Assembly: GCA_046091665.1 (NCBI GenBank)
Contig: JBJTCD010000025.1
Coordinates: 1-64,000, forward strand
DNA: 64,000 nt
Source: CAIUPE01 sp046091665
GTDB taxonomy: Bacteria; Pseudomonadota; Alphaproteobacteria; Rhizobiales; Beijerinckiaceae
Reading direction: 5' to 3'
The notes under the pieces were generated by a model. That model was given only the letters and a program-made list of their open reading frames with translations. It was not told the origin of the DNA and made no database searches. This document shows positions 34,783 through 42,675 of this stretch, piece after piece. Within the stretch, counting starts at the first letter, position 1, and every line of letters begins with the position of its first letter. The translations under genes and the position numbers were made by a program.

Positions 34783-35973
34783 ATGATCCCCAATTCCAGT
34801 CTGATCTCGTCCATTTCCCCTGAAGCGATAGGCGTTCCCGGAAGCGGCATCCTCGAGGCCGTTACTTATGGCTGGGGTCGACCGGGCCTGATTCCGCTCT
34901 GGGCGGGCGAGGGCGATATGTCCACGCCGTCCTTCATCAGTGACGCCACAACGAGATCGCTTGCCGCGGGCGAAACCTTCTATACGCCCAATCGCGGCAT
35001 ACCGGCATTTCGCGAGGCCATCGCGCGCTATATGTCAGCGCTTTATGAAACGAGTTTCTCGCCGGACCGCTTTCTTTGCACCATTGGCGGCATGCATGCG
35101 ATGCAAATCGCGATGCGCCTGGCGCTTTCGAAAGGCGATGAAGTGCTTGTGCCGTCACCGGCATGGCCCAATTTCAACGGCGCGGCCATGGCCATTGGCG
35201 CTGTGCCAGTTGATGTCCCCATGGGCCTCACCGGTGAAAATCAAAAAGGACGTTGGTTTCTTGACCTTGATCGATTGGCTCAAGCTGTTACGCCAAAAAC
35301 AAAAGCCATCGTGATCAATTCACCTTCCAACCCGACAGGATGGACCGCTACGCTGCAAGAATTGAAAGATGTTCTATCGCTTGCGCGCCGTCATGGTCTT
35401 TGGATCATCGCTGATGAGATTTATGCTCAATTTGTCTTTGGGGGTGCAAAGCGTGCACCTTCTTTTCACGATGTTATGGATGATGATGATCGAATTCTTT
35501 TCGTTCAAACATTTTCAAAAAATTGGGCAATGACCGGCTGGCGTATCGGATGGCTTGAATGTCATCCGTCTCTTGCACAAGCGGCTGAAAACCTCATTCA
35601 GTATTCATCATCAGGCGTGCCAACATTTTTACAACGTGGCGCTATCGCCGCCATTGATCATGGCAAGAATTTTATCGAGCATCAAATCGCGCGTGCGCAT
35701 GAAGGTCGCGAGATCGTATGCAACGCGCTCGGCAAATTACCGCAACTCTCCTTCATGATTCCCGAGGGCGCCTTCTATCTCTATTTCCGCGTTGAAGGCA
35801 CAAGCGATTCCATGAGTTTAGCCAAATCACTTATTGACCGTGCCAATGTGGGTCTTGCCCCAGGAACGGCCTTTACCAAAAGCCAAGATCCATGGCTGAG
35901 ATTGTGCTTCTTAAGAAAAGCGGATGATTTGAAAACCGCGGTTGATCGCTTAAGCGCTGCCTTTTCCGCCTAG
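34783..35973 (+). CDS. PLP-dependent class I/II aminotransferase
   Basis: A 396-residue aspartate-aminotransferase-fold enzyme. Visible features are YTPNRGIPAFREAIARYM in the N-terminal domain, the NSPSNPTGWTA motif with the PLP-contacting asparagine, DEIYAQFVFGG with the aspartate that pairs with the pyridine nitrogen, the PLP lysine in QTFSKNWAMTGWRIGW, and a C-terminal arginine in WLRLCFLR. The amino donor cannot be told. It is divergent from the symporter-kinase gene across a 156-base gap in which I see no clear operator. Confidence 0.88.
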   Translation: MIPNSSLISSISPEAIGVPGSGILEAVTYGWGRPGLIPLWAGEGDMSTPSFISDATTRSLAAGETFYTPNRGIPAFREAIARYMSALYETSFSPDRFLCTIGGMHAMQIAMRLALSKGDEVLVPSPAWPNFNGAAMAIGAVPVDVPMGLTGENQKGRWFLDLDRLAQAVTPKTKAIVINSPSNPTGWTATLQELKDVLSLARRHGLWIIADEIYAQFVFGGAKRAPSFHDVMDDDDRILFVQTFSKNWAMTGWRIGWLECHPSLAQAAENLIQYSSSGVPTFLQRGAIAAIDHGKNFIEHQIARAHEGREIVCNALGKLPQLSFMIPEGAFYLYFRVEGTSDSMSLAKSLIDRANVGLAPGTAFTKSQDPWLRLCFLRKADDLKTAVDRLSAAFSA

Positions 35974-36059
35974 GAAAACTGCGGAGCTTATTTCCCGTAA
36001 GGCGTCCGAACGTCAAACTACGCAACCAATTCGCGTGAGCGACGTTTTACTTCCATGAA

Positions 36060-36087
36060 ATGCCTAAGCGGCGGCCCCGCTCGGCAT
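36060..36087. other. GC-rich imperfect hairpin downstream of the aminotransferase
   Basis: ATGCC-TA-AGCGG, loop CGGCC, CCGCT-C-GGCAT forms two 5-bp stems separated by a small internal loop, 87 bases after the aminotransferase stop. No T tract follows, so it is at best a Rho-assisted terminator or a leader structure of the FixJ-like gene, 86 bases ahead. Confidence 0.35.
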
Positions 36088-36172
36088 CACGTTGGCTCTG
36101 AAAATTCAAACAAGGTGGGATCTTCCTCATAACCGAGGCGGATGACGGTCTTGTATTGCTGGGAGATCCTTT

Positions 36173-36784
36173 ATGGGACAAGAAAGCGTAGCGGCACATG
36201 AAGTCTATATCGCAGATAATGATTTGGCGTTTCGAAGCGCCGTAGCCTCAGGGCTTGAAACGGCCGGGTTTCGTGTGACCTCCTTCTCGGACGGTCCCTC
36301 CCTTCTGGCCGCTATGCGGTCACGCACACCGGATTGCCTGCTCATTGATTTAAATGTGAAGGGCAACAGCCATGCCGATCTTCTCGGTGATCTCGGTTCA
36401 CGGGTTGCGACACCCATTGTCACAATGGCGGATGATCCTGATATCGAATTGGCGGTTAGTGCCATGAAAAAGGGCGCGTCCGATTTTGTTTCAAAACCCT
36501 GTGCAGCCGAGTCGGTCGTTGGTCGTATCAAGACGATTATTGATCATCATAATGAGCCAGCCAGTAAAGTTGATCTATCGAGTTTTCGTGGTGGTGATCG
36601 TTTGACTCCACGTGAACGCGACGTTTTACAAAAAATCGCCCTCGGTGCATCGAATAAGGAAGCCGGAAGACAATTAGGGATCAGCCCAAGAACTGTTGAA
36701 GTTCATCGCGCACGAATTATGGAAAAAATGGGCGCGAGGAACACTGCTGATCTTGTTCGCATTGTTTATTCGGCAAGCTTTTGA
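36173..36784 (+). CDS. FixJ-like LuxR-family response regulator
   Basis: A 203-residue two-domain regulator. The receiver (about 10-125) has phosphoacceptor D59 (LLIDLNV), T84 and K108 in place. Its acidic pocket reads D15-N16 where FixJ has two aspartates, so metal binding may be altered. The C-terminal LuxR helix-turn-helix is strongly FixJ-like: LTPRERDVLQKIALGASNKEAGRQLGISPRTVEVHRARIMEKMGA. GGGAGA precedes the ATG. No heme-PAS FixL is encoded in the window; the symporter-linked kinase 1.5 kb away is a possible partner. The next gene is a FixK-like regulator, the classic FixJ target. Confidence 0.85.
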   Translation: MGQESVAAHEVYIADNDLAFRSAVASGLETAGFRVTSFSDGPSLLAAMRSRTPDCLLIDLNVKGNSHADLLGDLGSRVATPIVTMADDPDIELAVSAMKKGASDFVSKPCAAESVVGRIKTIIDHHNEPASKVDLSSFRGGDRLTPRERDVLQKIALGASNKEAGRQLGISPRTVEVHRARIMEKMGARNTADLVRIVYSASF

Positions 36785-36823
36785 TGCCTCTCCGATCTTT
36801 GGTCACACGATTGGAGTTTCGTC

Positions 36824-37472
36824 ATGGAGCTATATCGATTCCAAAATAATCACAACGATCCTATGGGGCGTGCGATGGATGTTCCACCGCGCACAGTGAT
36901 TATTGATGAAGGTGATCCCGCACGGTCAGTGTATAAAATTCAAGCGGGCCAAGTGATGCTTTCAAAATTACTGCCTGATGGACGACGGCAAATCTTTGAA
37001 TTGCTTGGTCCGGGTTCGATCTTTGGAGTAACGCCCAATCAGCGACATGACAGCGTTTGCGGAATCTTTGACCGATACAAAGCTTTCAATTTTTGAGCGA
37101 TCGTGGCTCAATCATATTCCAACTATTGAAACCTCGCCCGTTCATTGTCTGGAAGCGCAGATTTGTGCGCTTCATGATCATGCTGTGTTACTCGGACGAA
37201 AAACCGCAACTGAACGTGTCTCGACCTACATTCTCAATCTTGTGAATGGGCAGGGCGAGAGGTCTGAACAGACACAATCGCATGTCTTTGTGATTGTGCC
37301 GATGACACGATCAGAAATTGCAGATTATCTCGGATTGACGCTTGAAACGGTGAGTCGCGCCTTTTCAAGACTGAAGCGCCTTGGCGTCATTTCTTATGAA
37401 CGTCATGATGGTCCGATGCGGGTCGCGATTCACCGCTTAGGCCCGCTGACAGGCACCTACTGGACCATATAA
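36824..37472 (+). pseudogene. FixK-like Crp/Fnr-family regulator, frameshifted
   Basis: From the ATG at 36824 (GGAG upstream) one frame gives a cyclic-nucleotide-type sensor domain: VIIDEGDPARSVYKIQAGQVMLSKLLPDGRRQIFELLGPGSIFGV. It ends at 37096. The +1 frame, open to 37472, continues with the dimer helix and a complete helix-turn-helix, IADYLGLTLETVSRAFSRLKRLG, with the E, S, R residues that read TTGAT. The junction lies between 37032 and 37095 and requires removing one base, not obviously in a homopolymer. No N-terminal cysteine cluster exists, so it is FixK-type rather than Fnr-type. An ATG at 37047 could yield a sensorless 141-residue protein. Confidence 0.75.
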
Positions 37473-37481
37473 ATTTTGTTC

Positions 37482-37543
37482 AAGGATGGCGCGGGTGCGC
37501 CGCTCCGCTCCCCCGAGACAAAAGCGTGCACCCGCAGATCCTT
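37482..37543. terminator. Large GC-rich hairpin after the FixK-like gene
   Basis: AAGGAT pairs with ATCCTT (37482-37487 and 37538-37543), GCGGGTGC with GCACCCGC (37491-37498 and 37528-37535), and CGCT with AGCG (37501-37504 and 37523-37526), giving 18 paired bases. On the plus strand TTATTTGT follows, so it may end the fixK transcript. On the minus strand it would be the main fold of any RNA made from the FNR-type promoter at 37572-37613, but no T run follows there. Confidence 0.55.
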
Positions 37544-37571
37544 ATTTGTGACCAAAAGGCAGCCACGGGCT

Positions 37572-37613
37572 TTTATAGGCACATCCGCCCTCACGAGCTT
37601 TGATGTTAATCAA
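37572..37613 (-). promoter_or_regulatory. FNR-type class II promoter facing no protein gene
   Basis: TTGAT-GTTA-ATCAA (37600-37613) is a perfect FNR/FixK palindrome. On the minus strand it is followed, after exactly 22 bases, by TATAAA (37577-37572), placing the box at about -41.5 as in class II FNR-activated promoters. Predicted transcription starts near 37565 and runs left through the hairpin at 37482-37543 into the antisense strand of the FixK-like gene. On the plus strand no -10 box stands at that distance. No minus-strand protein gene lies downstream. Confidence 0.7.
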
Positions 37614-37622
37614 ATTATAAAA

Positions 37623-38042
37623 CTATTTTGCCGGAACGAGCTGATAGCCCTTTGAGAAGAGGCAGCTCTCGATCATTTGGTTCCGGGGCGTCTCGTTCAC
37701 GTCTCTCGTTGAATAGGTTGGCGGCACATAGATAGGCTCATCGAAGAAGCATGAGTCAAAGCCCCGGTGATAGCGACGGCAGAAGGGCGAGCTTCGATAC
37801 ACATAACCACCCCCTTCAACGACCGTCATCGGATAGACGGGATAGGTCCGTGAGGCTTGCTTCTCGCAATTAAGCTTGTCGCGCCCAAAATCTGAGAGCG
37901 AGCGCGTCGGGTGTGTCCACTCATAGCGCTGGCAGCCACTAAGCATAAGCATCAGCGCAACACATCCGAGTCCTACCCCAACGGATGATTTTCGACCCTT
38001 TATTATAGGAGTGGCAAGGCGCGCGGCACAGTTTGTGGTCAC
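37623..38042 (-). CDS. Putative lipoprotein of unknown function
   Basis: A 139-residue protein from a GTG start. The N-terminus is basic, then hydrophobic (VGVGLGCVALMLMLSGC), with a clear lipobox LSGC, so C37 would be lipid-modified. The mature part holds four more cysteines (LNCEKQ, PFCRRY, DSCFFD, ESCLFSKGY), which could form two disulfides in the periplasm, and is rich in Tyr and Arg. The ending SCLFSKGYQLVP resembles small envelope lipoproteins of Rhizobiales. Function is unknown. Confidence 0.72.
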   Translation of the reverse strand: MTTNCAARLATPIIKGRKSSVGVGLGCVALMLMLSGCQRYEWTHPTRSLSDFGRDKLNCEKQASRTYPVYPMTVVEGGGYVYRSSPFCRRYHRGFDSCFFDEPIYVPPTYSTRDVNETPRNQMIESCLFSKGYQLVPAK

Positions 38043-38120
38043 TTTCAGATCTTCCGATGTTTCATTTTATGTAAAGATGATAGAAACTATGTCTGAATTG
38101 AAACTGAATAGGTTGCTGAT

Positions 38121-39236
38121 TTGTCAAATTTAGAATCCGTCGTGGCAAGTCGAAAGATCGTGAAAGCCCTCGGTGTGATGAGCGGAACCTCTATGGACGC
38201 TATCGATGTGGCTTTGATTGAGACCGACGGAGAAACCCATATTCGATGTGACGCATTCGGAGAGGGTGCCTATGACTCAGCGCTTCGGGAAAACCTTCTT
38301 CAACGATTGGCTGATCCCATAGTGGCATCCGCTCCGCCGCCACGCGATCTGATTGACGCTGTTACCGACGCTCATTGTCGCGCTGTTGAGGAGATAATGG
38401 CGTCTCATCATCTTTCCCTTGATGATATCGATCTTATTGGATTTCATGGCCAGACAATTTTTCATGCTCCCGATCGCCGATTAACGATACAGATTTTTGA
38501 CGGCGCGCGGGCGGCTCGCCGTCTGAAGAGACCTGTTGTCAGCGATTTTCGAAAAGCCGATGTTTTGGCAGGCGGGCAAGGCGCGCCGCTCGCCCCGCTT
38601 TACCATCAGGCAAAATTTGGCGAGCTTCGTGAACCAATTGCTGTTGTTAATATTGGCGGTGTATCAAACATCACCTATTTTGAACAGGATACGATTCTAG
38701 CATTCGACACAGGCCCTGGCTCGGCACTCATTGATGATTTTATTCGTCGTCGTCGTGGATTAAATTATGATCGAGACGGCTTGATTGCTCGAAGCGGTAC
38801 AATTGATATACAAATTATAAACCGCTTTTTGTCGATGCCATATTTTGTTCAGGCGCCACCAAAATCGCTTGATCGAAACTATTTCCATAAAGCGATGGCA
38901 GAGATTGAAGCTTTGTCAGATAAGGATGGTGCGGCAACGCTTTTGGATCTTACGGTCAAATCCATAGCGAGATCACAAGAGCATCTGCCGCAAAAGCCTC
39001 GGCAATGGTTTATATGTGGGGGAGGGCGTCACAATCTTTTTCTTCTTGAACGGTTAAGAGATTTACTTGGGGTCCCAGTTAACCCGGTGGAAATTCTCGG
39101 ATGGAATGGTGATATGGTAGAAGCGGAATGTTTTGCGTGGCTCGCTGTTCGTGTTGTCAAAGGATTACCGCTTAGCCTTCCCACAACAACCGGCGTGCCT
39201 TATCCAATGAAGGGCGGGCATATTGATTATTTGTGA
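38121..39236 (+). CDS. anmK: Anhydro-N-acetylmuramic acid kinase
   Basis: A 371-residue ASKHA-fold kinase that hydrolyses and phosphorylates 1,6-anhydroMurNAc to MurNAc-6-phosphate in peptidoglycan recycling. Signatures: ALGVMSGTSMDAIDVALIETDG at the N-terminus, IGFHGQTIFHAPD, VVNIGGVSNITYF, FDTGPGSALIDDF and CGGGRHN near the end. The only suitable start is a TTG at 38121, giving the normal length. Its stop overlaps the next gene start, so it is coupled to a serine hydrolase. Confidence 0.94.
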   Translation: MSNLESVVASRKIVKALGVMSGTSMDAIDVALIETDGETHIRCDAFGEGAYDSALRENLLQRLADPIVASAPPPRDLIDAVTDAHCRAVEEIMASHHLSLDDIDLIGFHGQTIFHAPDRRLTIQIFDGARAARRLKRPVVSDFRKADVLAGGQGAPLAPLYHQAKFGELREPIAVVNIGGVSNITYFEQDTILAFDTGPGSALIDDFIRRRRGLNYDRDGLIARSGTIDIQIINRFLSMPYFVQAPPKSLDRNYFHKAMAEIEALSDKDGAATLLDLTVKSIARSQEHLPQKPRQWFICGGGRHNLFLLERLRDLLGVPVNPVEILGWNGDMVEAECFAWLAVRVVKGLPLSLPTTTGVPYPMKGGHIDYL

Positions 39237-40264
39237 GGCTTTCTCAAATGTCCCTTGATCAGAATATTGATGACATCTTCTTTCCGGCGCAAGGAATCAT
39301 CAATTCAAAATTGATTCCGGGAGCAGCCCTAGGGCTTGTTAAAAAAAATGGCGAGCGTGCAATCCGCGTTACGGGCTATGCGCAAGTGGAACCCGAAACA
39401 ATATCTCTCAACACCTCCATGTGGTTCGATCTCGCTTCATTAACGAAAGTGATCTTTACAACGCAGCGATGTTTGGAGCTGGTTGATGCAAATCTTTTAT
39501 CATTGGATGAGCCGATTGCACGCTATCTCCCCGATCTCAGACAATATGATACGAAGGCGTATGAGCGGCAAATCACGCTGAGGCAGCTTCTTTCCCATCA
39601 AACCTCTTTGCCTGCTGTTGAGCCGCTTTATACACTCGGACAAGACGAAGAAACGTTACGTGCTTATATTTTGCAGCGTGATTGGCCTAAAGGGCCATCG
39701 GTCTATTCGGATATAAATTACATTTTCATCGGACTCGTAATTGAACGAGTCACGGGCCAACCTCTAAGAAAGCAGAATTTGGCTAAGGGTTTGAGTTTCT
39801 CACCGCCGCTGGATCAGTCTGTTTCAACTGAATTCTGTACATGGCGAAATCGAATTATGCGCGGTGAAGTTCATGATGAAAATGCCTTTGCTCTGGGGGG
39901 CGCCGCCGGCCATGCAGGTTTGTTTGGCACAGTGGATGGTGTGCTCGATCACGCGCTTCGTATTTTGAATAATCAAGGCCTCTCGTCAATTATGATGAGA
40001 GAGATGATTACGCCCCAATTTAATCATCGGACTTTGGGATGGGAAATCAATCATGACGGGTGGCATGGCGGAGAAGGTCATTCGCCAAGCACCATCGGTC
40101 ATCTCGGTTTCACAGGAACAGGATTGTGGATTGATAAAGCCCGTGGATATGCATGGACCTTGCTAACCAATCGCGTTCATCCGAGTCGCCATCGCGAAAC
40201 AGGCATCATGGCGTTACGACGTGAAACGGGTCGGCGCGTTGCCCAGACTTTTAAAAATCATTAA
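39233..40264 (+). CDS. Serine hydrolase of the beta-lactamase / penicillin-binding protein family
   Basis: A 343-residue class C beta-lactamase-fold protein. The nucleophile motif SLTK lies in WFDLASLTKVIFTT and the tyrosine motif YSDIN in PSVYSDINYIFIG; VHDENAFALGGAAGHAGLF and HLGFTGTGLWID are typical of the YfeW/esterase-like subgroup. There is no signal peptide, so it appears cytosolic. It starts at a GTG overlapping the anmK stop (an ATG at 39248 is the alternative). The coupling suggests it acts on cell-wall fragments, though the substrate is inferred. Its 3' end overlaps the convergent methyltransferase gene by 14 bases. Confidence 0.8.
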   Translation: MRLSQMSLDQNIDDIFFPAQGIINSKLIPGAALGLVKKNGERAIRVTGYAQVEPETISLNTSMWFDLASLTKVIFTTQRCLELVDANLLSLDEPIARYLPDLRQYDTKAYERQITLRQLLSHQTSLPAVEPLYTLGQDEETLRAYILQRDWPKGPSVYSDINYIFIGLVIERVTGQPLRKQNLAKGLSFSPPLDQSVSTEFCTWRNRIMRGEVHDENAFALGGAAGHAGLFGTVDGVLDHALRILNNQGLSSIMMREMITPQFNHRTLGWEINHDGWHGGEGHSPSTIGHLGFTGTGLWIDKARGYAWTLLTNRVHPSRHRETGIMALRRETGRRVAQTFKNH

Positions 40265-40997
40265 ATCCACATTGTCCTTCATGAAGTGCTTTGGCTTTGG
40301 TCGTAAACTGACCTTTTGCTTCATGCAGAATGAACCCCGGTGCAAGTGTTAAAGGCGCACGGTTGTTCTTTGTAGCGCTTACAAGAAGACGCGTAGCCGG
40401 TTGATCTTCATGCGGATGGATCGGAATGATGCGGACCGCACCAAAATTTTTCGGAAGTGCTGATAAAATCTCCGACAACTGATCGGCACGATGAATCATA
40501 TGCAACCGCCCTTTGGGCTTGAGCATTGCCGCGCAGGATTTCAGCCAGAGTGTGAGACCCTCTTGCGGCATCATATGCGCGCGTGATCTGTCTTGATCCG
40601 GTGACGCACGATGGGTGCTTGCATCAAGATAGGGTGGATTCGTGATCACGCAGTCAGCTTCTTCTTTTGTGAGGCCCTGCTTTTCTCTTTCCTCATATGC
40701 GCCGAGCAAATCGCCATTAAGCGCTTCGACACGATCTGTAAGGTCATTCATCGCGATGTTTTGTTGTGCCAAAGCGATTTGGCTTTGATCAATTTCGATT
40801 AATCTGACATGGGACGACGGCAATCGCCGCGCGACGCAAAGGCCGGCAGCGCCTGAAGCCGCTCCAGCGTCAACCACAAGCCCGGCTTCCGAGGCCTCGA
40901 CGAGGGATGCGAGCAGGATCGCATCCGTGCCCGCGCGGTGCCCAGTGTCGCTCTGGGCAAGGCGGATTTGTTGGCCAAAAAAATTAGTGATGCTCAT
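40251..40997 (-). CDS. N6-adenine-type methyltransferase (TrmN6/YfiC-like)
   Basis: A 248-residue SAM-dependent methyltransferase. The SAM loop is VVDAGAASGAAGLCVARRLP, motif II is LIEIDQSQIALAQQNI, and the adenine-N6 catalytic motif is NPPYLDA. The architecture matches the tRNA1(Val) A37-N6 methyltransferase group. It is divergent from the polyprenyl diphosphate synthase gene, an arrangement frequent in Rhizobiales. Confidence 0.82.
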   Translation of the reverse strand: MSITNFFGQQIRLAQSDTGHRAGTDAILLASLVEASEAGLVVDAGAASGAAGLCVARRLPSSHVRLIEIDQSQIALAQQNIAMNDLTDRVEALNGDLLGAYEEREKQGLTKEEADCVITNPPYLDASTHRASPDQDRSRAHMMPQEGLTLWLKSCAAMLKPKGRLHMIHRADQLSEILSALPKNFGAVRIIPIHPHEDQPATRLLVSATKNNRAPLTLAPGFILHEAKGQFTTKAKALHEGQCGFNDF

Positions 40998-41100
40998 AAG
41001 GGCTCAGTATCGGGCCTCGCTCCTGCTTGGCAAGTTGCATGGCGGCCGACGGCGTGGCATTTTCCGGCCCGTTTGGTGGGCAGCATAAAGGGTCGGGATC

Positions 41101-42117
41101 GTGGGCGTCGTAGTGTCTCTTGAGGAAAAATCATCCGGTGGACCGTCGCTTGACGCGCTTCTGACTTTGACGCGCCCCGGCATGGAAGGTGTCAACCGCC
41201 TGATTTTGTCCCGTGTGGGCTCGGATGTCGAAATGATCCCGGAGATTGCTCGGCACTTGATCGACTCAGGGGGTAAGCGTCTGCGGCCGATGCTGACTTT
41301 GGCCACTGCTACGCTGTGTGATTATCGCGGCGAGGGGGATGTTAAACTGGCTGCCGCTGTAGAATTCATGCATACGGCGACTTTGCTTCATGATGATGTT
41401 GTTGATGACAGCGAAATGCGGCGCGGAAAATTAGCGGCGCGGATGTTGTGGGGTAATGAAGCGAGCGTTTTGGTTGGCGATTTTCTGCTCGGCCAAGCGT
41501 TTAAAATGATGGTCGAAGTCGGCTCGCTTCACGCGCTCGATGTACTCTCCACCGCCGCAACCGTGATTGCCGAAGGCGAAGTCATGCAATTGGCATTCGC
41601 AAAAAATACCGAGACCACTGAAGATGAATATCTTCAAGTCGTGCGTGGAAAAACCGCTGCTCTTTTTGCAGCCGCTTGCGAAGTCGGTCCCATCATTGCG
41701 GGAAAAAGCAAAGCCGAACAAGCCGCCTGTCGCTCTTATGGCACCAATCTCGGTATCGCGTTTCAATTGATTGATGATGCGCTTGATTATGGTGGTGTTG
41801 CCTCGAAGCTTGGCAAAAATACGGGTGATGATTTCCGCGAAGGCAAGATCACGCTTCCCGTTGTTTTGTCTTATCGTCGCGGTAATGAAGCGGAACGCAC
41901 TTTCTGGAAGCGTTGCCTTGAGCAAGGCCAGCATGGTGATAGCGAACTTGCGGAAGCCATGACGCTCGTAAAGAAACATCGTGCAATTGAAGATACGATT
42001 GAACGTGCCAAACATTATGGCGCCATGGCGCGTGATGCTTTGGCGATTTTTGCAGACACACCGATGAAGCGTTCAATGCTCGAAGCGGTTGATTTCTGCA
42101 TTTCACGCGCGCACTGA
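41101..42117 (+). CDS. ispB: Polyprenyl diphosphate synthase (octaprenyl/decaprenyl type)
   Basis: A 338-residue trans-isoprenyl synthase that elongates farnesyl diphosphate with isopentenyl diphosphate to make the ubiquinone side chain. Both aspartate-rich motifs are present: LLHDDVVDDSEMRRGK (FARM) and FQLIDDALDYGG (SARM), with GGKRLRPMLTLATA ahead of them. Product chain length cannot be told by eye; C50 is usual in this group. It starts at a GTG, and a terminator follows. Confidence 0.92.
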   Translation: MGVVVSLEEKSSGGPSLDALLTLTRPGMEGVNRLILSRVGSDVEMIPEIARHLIDSGGKRLRPMLTLATATLCDYRGEGDVKLAAAVEFMHTATLLHDDVVDDSEMRRGKLAARMLWGNEASVLVGDFLLGQAFKMMVEVGSLHALDVLSTAATVIAEGEVMQLAFAKNTETTEDEYLQVVRGKTAALFAAACEVGPIIAGKSKAEQAACRSYGTNLGIAFQLIDDALDYGGVASKLGKNTGDDFREGKITLPVVLSYRRGNEAERTFWKRCLEQGQHGDSELAEAMTLVKKHRAIEDTIERAKHYGAMARDALAIFADTPMKRSMLEAVDFCISRAH

Positions 42118-42134
42118 TTTAGGAGATCAGCGCT

Positions 42135-42161
42135 CGGTCAAAGATTTGCCGCAATTTTTTT
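42135..42161 (+). terminator. Probable Rho-independent terminator after ispB
   Basis: CGG-T-CAA, loop AGAT, TTG-CCG forms a short stem with one bulged T. It is followed by CAA and seven T, then CTTTT. The T tract is strong but the stem is modest. Confidence 0.5.
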
Positions 42162-42291
42162 CTTTTCTCCTCATGCGGGCCGGGCCCCTCTGACATTGGT
42201 TTTGAAAACTCACGTTTTTTAAAACCCGTGTGATGTCGGACCGCATCATTGGGCCCAATCCGTTACGTTATCCATGGTGGATGACTCGTGG

Positions 42292-42317
42292 GAGGGCCTG
42301 AATTCAGGGAGACCCTC
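42292..42317 (+). promoter_or_regulatory. Palindromic leader hairpin upstream of the zinc-ribbon gene
   Basis: CCTGAATTCAGG (42297-42308) is a perfect 12-base palindrome, flanked by GAGGG and CCCTC that can also pair. It sits 33 bases ahead of the start of the zinc-ribbon gene and could be an operator or a structured leader. Confidence 0.35.
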
Positions 42318-42340
42318 TCATGTAACGTTCTTCAGCTGGA

Positions 42341-42625
42341 ATGCCATGTCCGGTTTGTTCTGTTCCGCTTACTCTGAGTGAGCGTCAGGGCATCGAAATT
42401 GATTACTGCCCGCAATGTCGCGGTGTATGGCTTGATCGCGGCGAACTCGATAAAATCATAGAACGCAGCGGTATGAATTCAGCGCCGCCGCCGCAATCTT
42501 ATCCTTCCGCACCATCACCGTCTTATCCGTCGGCGCCGCCGCCCTCTTACGGCCATCCGCCGCCGTCTTATGGTCATTCTTACAAGAAGAGACCGAAATC
42601 CTTCCTCGAAGAATTATTTGATTAA
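42341..42625 (+). CDS. TFIIB-type zinc-ribbon protein
   Basis: A 94-residue protein. Residues 1-42 form a zf-TFIIB zinc ribbon with C3, C6, C23 and C26 (MPCPVC and YCPQCRGVWLDRGELDKI). Residues 49-80 are a Pro/Tyr/Ser repeat tract (PSYPSAPPPSYGHPPPSYGH), and the C-terminus is the conserved KKRPKSFLEELFD. Such proteins are widespread, and their role is not established. Confidence 0.87.
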   Translation: MPCPVCSVPLTLSERQGIEIDYCPQCRGVWLDRGELDKIIERSGMNSAPPPQSYPSAPSPSYPSAPPPSYGHPPPSYGHSYKKRPKSFLEELFD

Positions 42626-42633
42626 CACAGTAG

Positions 42634-42673
42634 AAAAGCGATCACGTCGATTTATTCGCAATGATCGCTTTTT
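42634..42673 (+). terminator. Bidirectional terminator between the zinc-ribbon and SnoaL-like genes
   Basis: AAAAGCGATC and GATCGCTTTT form a 10-bp stem around a 19-base loop, followed on the plus strand by T (42673). On the minus strand TTTTCTACT follows, so it can serve both convergent genes. Confidence 0.75.
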
Positions 42674-42675
42674 AC

